DNA of 15,236 nucleotides, taken from contig JAHJRK010000556.1 in assembly GCA_018830925.1 (NCBI GenBank), forward strand, positions 1-15,236, read 5' to 3'. A model generated the notes under the pieces. That model did not search any database and was not told the origin of the DNA. It saw only the letters and a program-made list of their open reading frames with translations. Numbering within the stretch: the stretch's first letter is position 1; each line of letters opens with the position of its first letter. The position numbers and the translations under genes are program-made. Below are positions 14,510 through 15,236 of this stretch, in pieces. This DNA comes from Pseudomonadota bacterium (GTDB lineage: Bacteria > Desulfobacterota > Desulfobacteria > Desulfobacterales > RPRI01).

Positions 14510-15236
14510 TTACTCTTCATTCAGGCCGCTTGACCCGTTATTATCCGTGCAGACGGGTGCATAAGCGGGCCGGGATACCGTTTCCGCGGTGTCGGTTTTG
14601 CCGAGTAAATGCTTCGGCATGAAGGCGAAGTTTGCTATCATAGTCGGAATTACTGCGCTTGCTATAACCGCCGTTACCAGAAAGGAATATTGCTCACGGC
14701 TCACGATTCCATGGGAGTATCCGTAGAGGGCTGAGATTGTCCCGAAAGTGAGTCCGGTTGACATCATGAGCGTATAATACCATTTTTCGTTTTTCTCCTT
14801 TCTGAACATGCCGATTACGGGATAGAGACCGAAGATCTTGGAGAAAACCTTTCCTGCAAGAAGAGTAAGGAGTATGAACGGAGCAGAAATGAGCGCTGAG
14901 AGAGAGACAAGAGATCCTGCCCGCAGGAAATAAAAAGGCGTAAGAAATCCAATGGTTAAGGTTCGCAGGCGTCTTATGAAGAAGGTGTCTCTTGCCGCCG
15001 AGCCCGCAAGTATCATTCCGGCGATGTATGCGGGGAGAACAGCTTCACTCCCCGACCACAAAGCAAGAGCCCCGAGCCCGAACAGTACGAAAAGAATCCA
15101 CTTTGTTCTTATCGCGGCGGTTCTGTGCCCGTAAAGGCTGGTAATGCGCGACGTTAAAAACGGGAGCGCAAAGAAAGATGCTGTGCAGACTCCAATGAAA
15201 ATAAATGTCTTATAATTGAACGGAGCAAACAGGAGG
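14510..15236 (-). CDS. Cation:proton antiporter (CPA2/Kef type), C-terminal part
   Basis: The frame is open through the right window edge (15235 is the first full codon), so about 241 C-terminal residues are visible and the apparent TTG start at 15061 is internal. The protein is polytopic: hydrophobic segments include TFIFIGVCTASFFALPFL, WILFVLFGLGALAL, AVLPAYIAGMILAG, a loop TLTIGFLTPFYFLRAGSLV matching the conserved membrane-domain loop of Kef/NapA-type exchangers, and LTFGTISALYGYSHG with FLVTAVIASAVIPTMIANF. The gene ends in a short hydrophilic tail with no visible RCK/TrkA nucleotide-binding domain, unlike KefB/C. It would exchange Na+ or K+ for H+ across the inner membrane. It is probably unrelated to lipid A modification, being separated from arnB by 315 nt with a strong hairpin. 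Confidence 0.85.
   Translation of the reverse strand, partial: LLFAPFNYKTFIFIGVCTASFFALPFLTSRITSLYGHRTAAIRTKWILFVLFGLGALALWSGSEAVLPAYIAGMILAGSAARDTFFIRRLRTLTIGFLTPFYFLRAGSLVSLSALISAPFILLTLLAGKVFSKIFGLYPVIGMFRKEKNEKWYYTLMMSTGLTFGTISALYGYSHGIVSREQYSFLVTAVIASAVIPTMIANFAFMPKHLLGKTDTAETVSRPAYAPVCTDNNGSSGLNEE

Noticed and set aside
14308..14622. 104-codon plus-strand open frame in the arnB-antiporter gap
   Set aside because: It runs through the 14-bp hairpin and into the antiporter coding region, and its protein shows no recognisable fold.
15059..15061. TTG as the true start of the antiporter gene
   Set aside because: The frame continues upstream to the window edge with hydrophobic transmembrane-like sequence, so the start is outside the window.

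Overview
This window is a lipopolysaccharide-modification gene cluster from a Gram-negative bacterium. The lipid A target and the style of the flanking genes (an LtaS-like periplasmic transferase, a CPA2-type antiporter) make a deltaproteobacterium (Desulfobacterota-like) my best guess. That placement is an inference from gene content only; no rRNA or other marker gene is present. There are no IS elements, tRNAs or CRISPR arrays.

Layout. The left edge carries the 3' part of a plus-strand LTA-synthase/sulfatase-family gene (1-965). Everything else is on the minus strand, so transcription runs right to left. Starting from a promoter-like region near 14281-14313, the order is arnB (14194-13037), arnC (13021-12062), arnA (12060-10081), arnD (10084-9170) and arnT (9168-7459). 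This is the enterobacterial arnBCADT order, with 4-nt overlaps or 1-15-nt gaps. After a 133-nt gap that may hold a second promoter come an OmpR-family response regulator (7325-6642), its sensor kinase (6645-5233), a UDP-glucose 6-dehydrogenase (5184-3889), a secreted metallophosphoesterase (3858-2662) and a second polytopic ArnT/PMT-like glycosyltransferase (2665-980). The right edge carries the 3' end of a separate cation:proton antiporter gene (partial, 15236-14510).

How the genes work together. Ugd oxidises UDP-glucose to UDP-glucuronate. The ArnA C-terminal domain oxidises and decarboxylates it, ArnB transaminates the 4-keto sugar to UDP-L-Ara4N, and the ArnA N-terminal domain formylates it. 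ArnC moves the formylated sugar to undecaprenyl phosphate, ArnD deformylates it, and ArnT transfers L-Ara4N to lipid A at the periplasmic face, lowering negative charge and giving cationic peptide (polymyxin) resistance. The two-component system inside the cluster probably controls it: a CTTCAT-N5-CTTCAT direct repeat, with the geometry of a PmrA/PhoP box, lies 10 nt upstream of a TATATT -10 element ahead of arnB.

Points of interest: no arnE/arnF flippase genes in the window; a metallophosphoesterase whose GNH[E/D] motif reads GNCE, translationally coupled to a second ArnT-like transferase that lacks the PDETRY and YFEKP motifs; and a 315-nt intergenic region with a string of inverted repeats, one a perfect 14-bp stem. 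Base composition is visibly mosaic: arnB and arnD are GC-rich, while ugd, the phosphoesterase and the second transferase are AT-rich.
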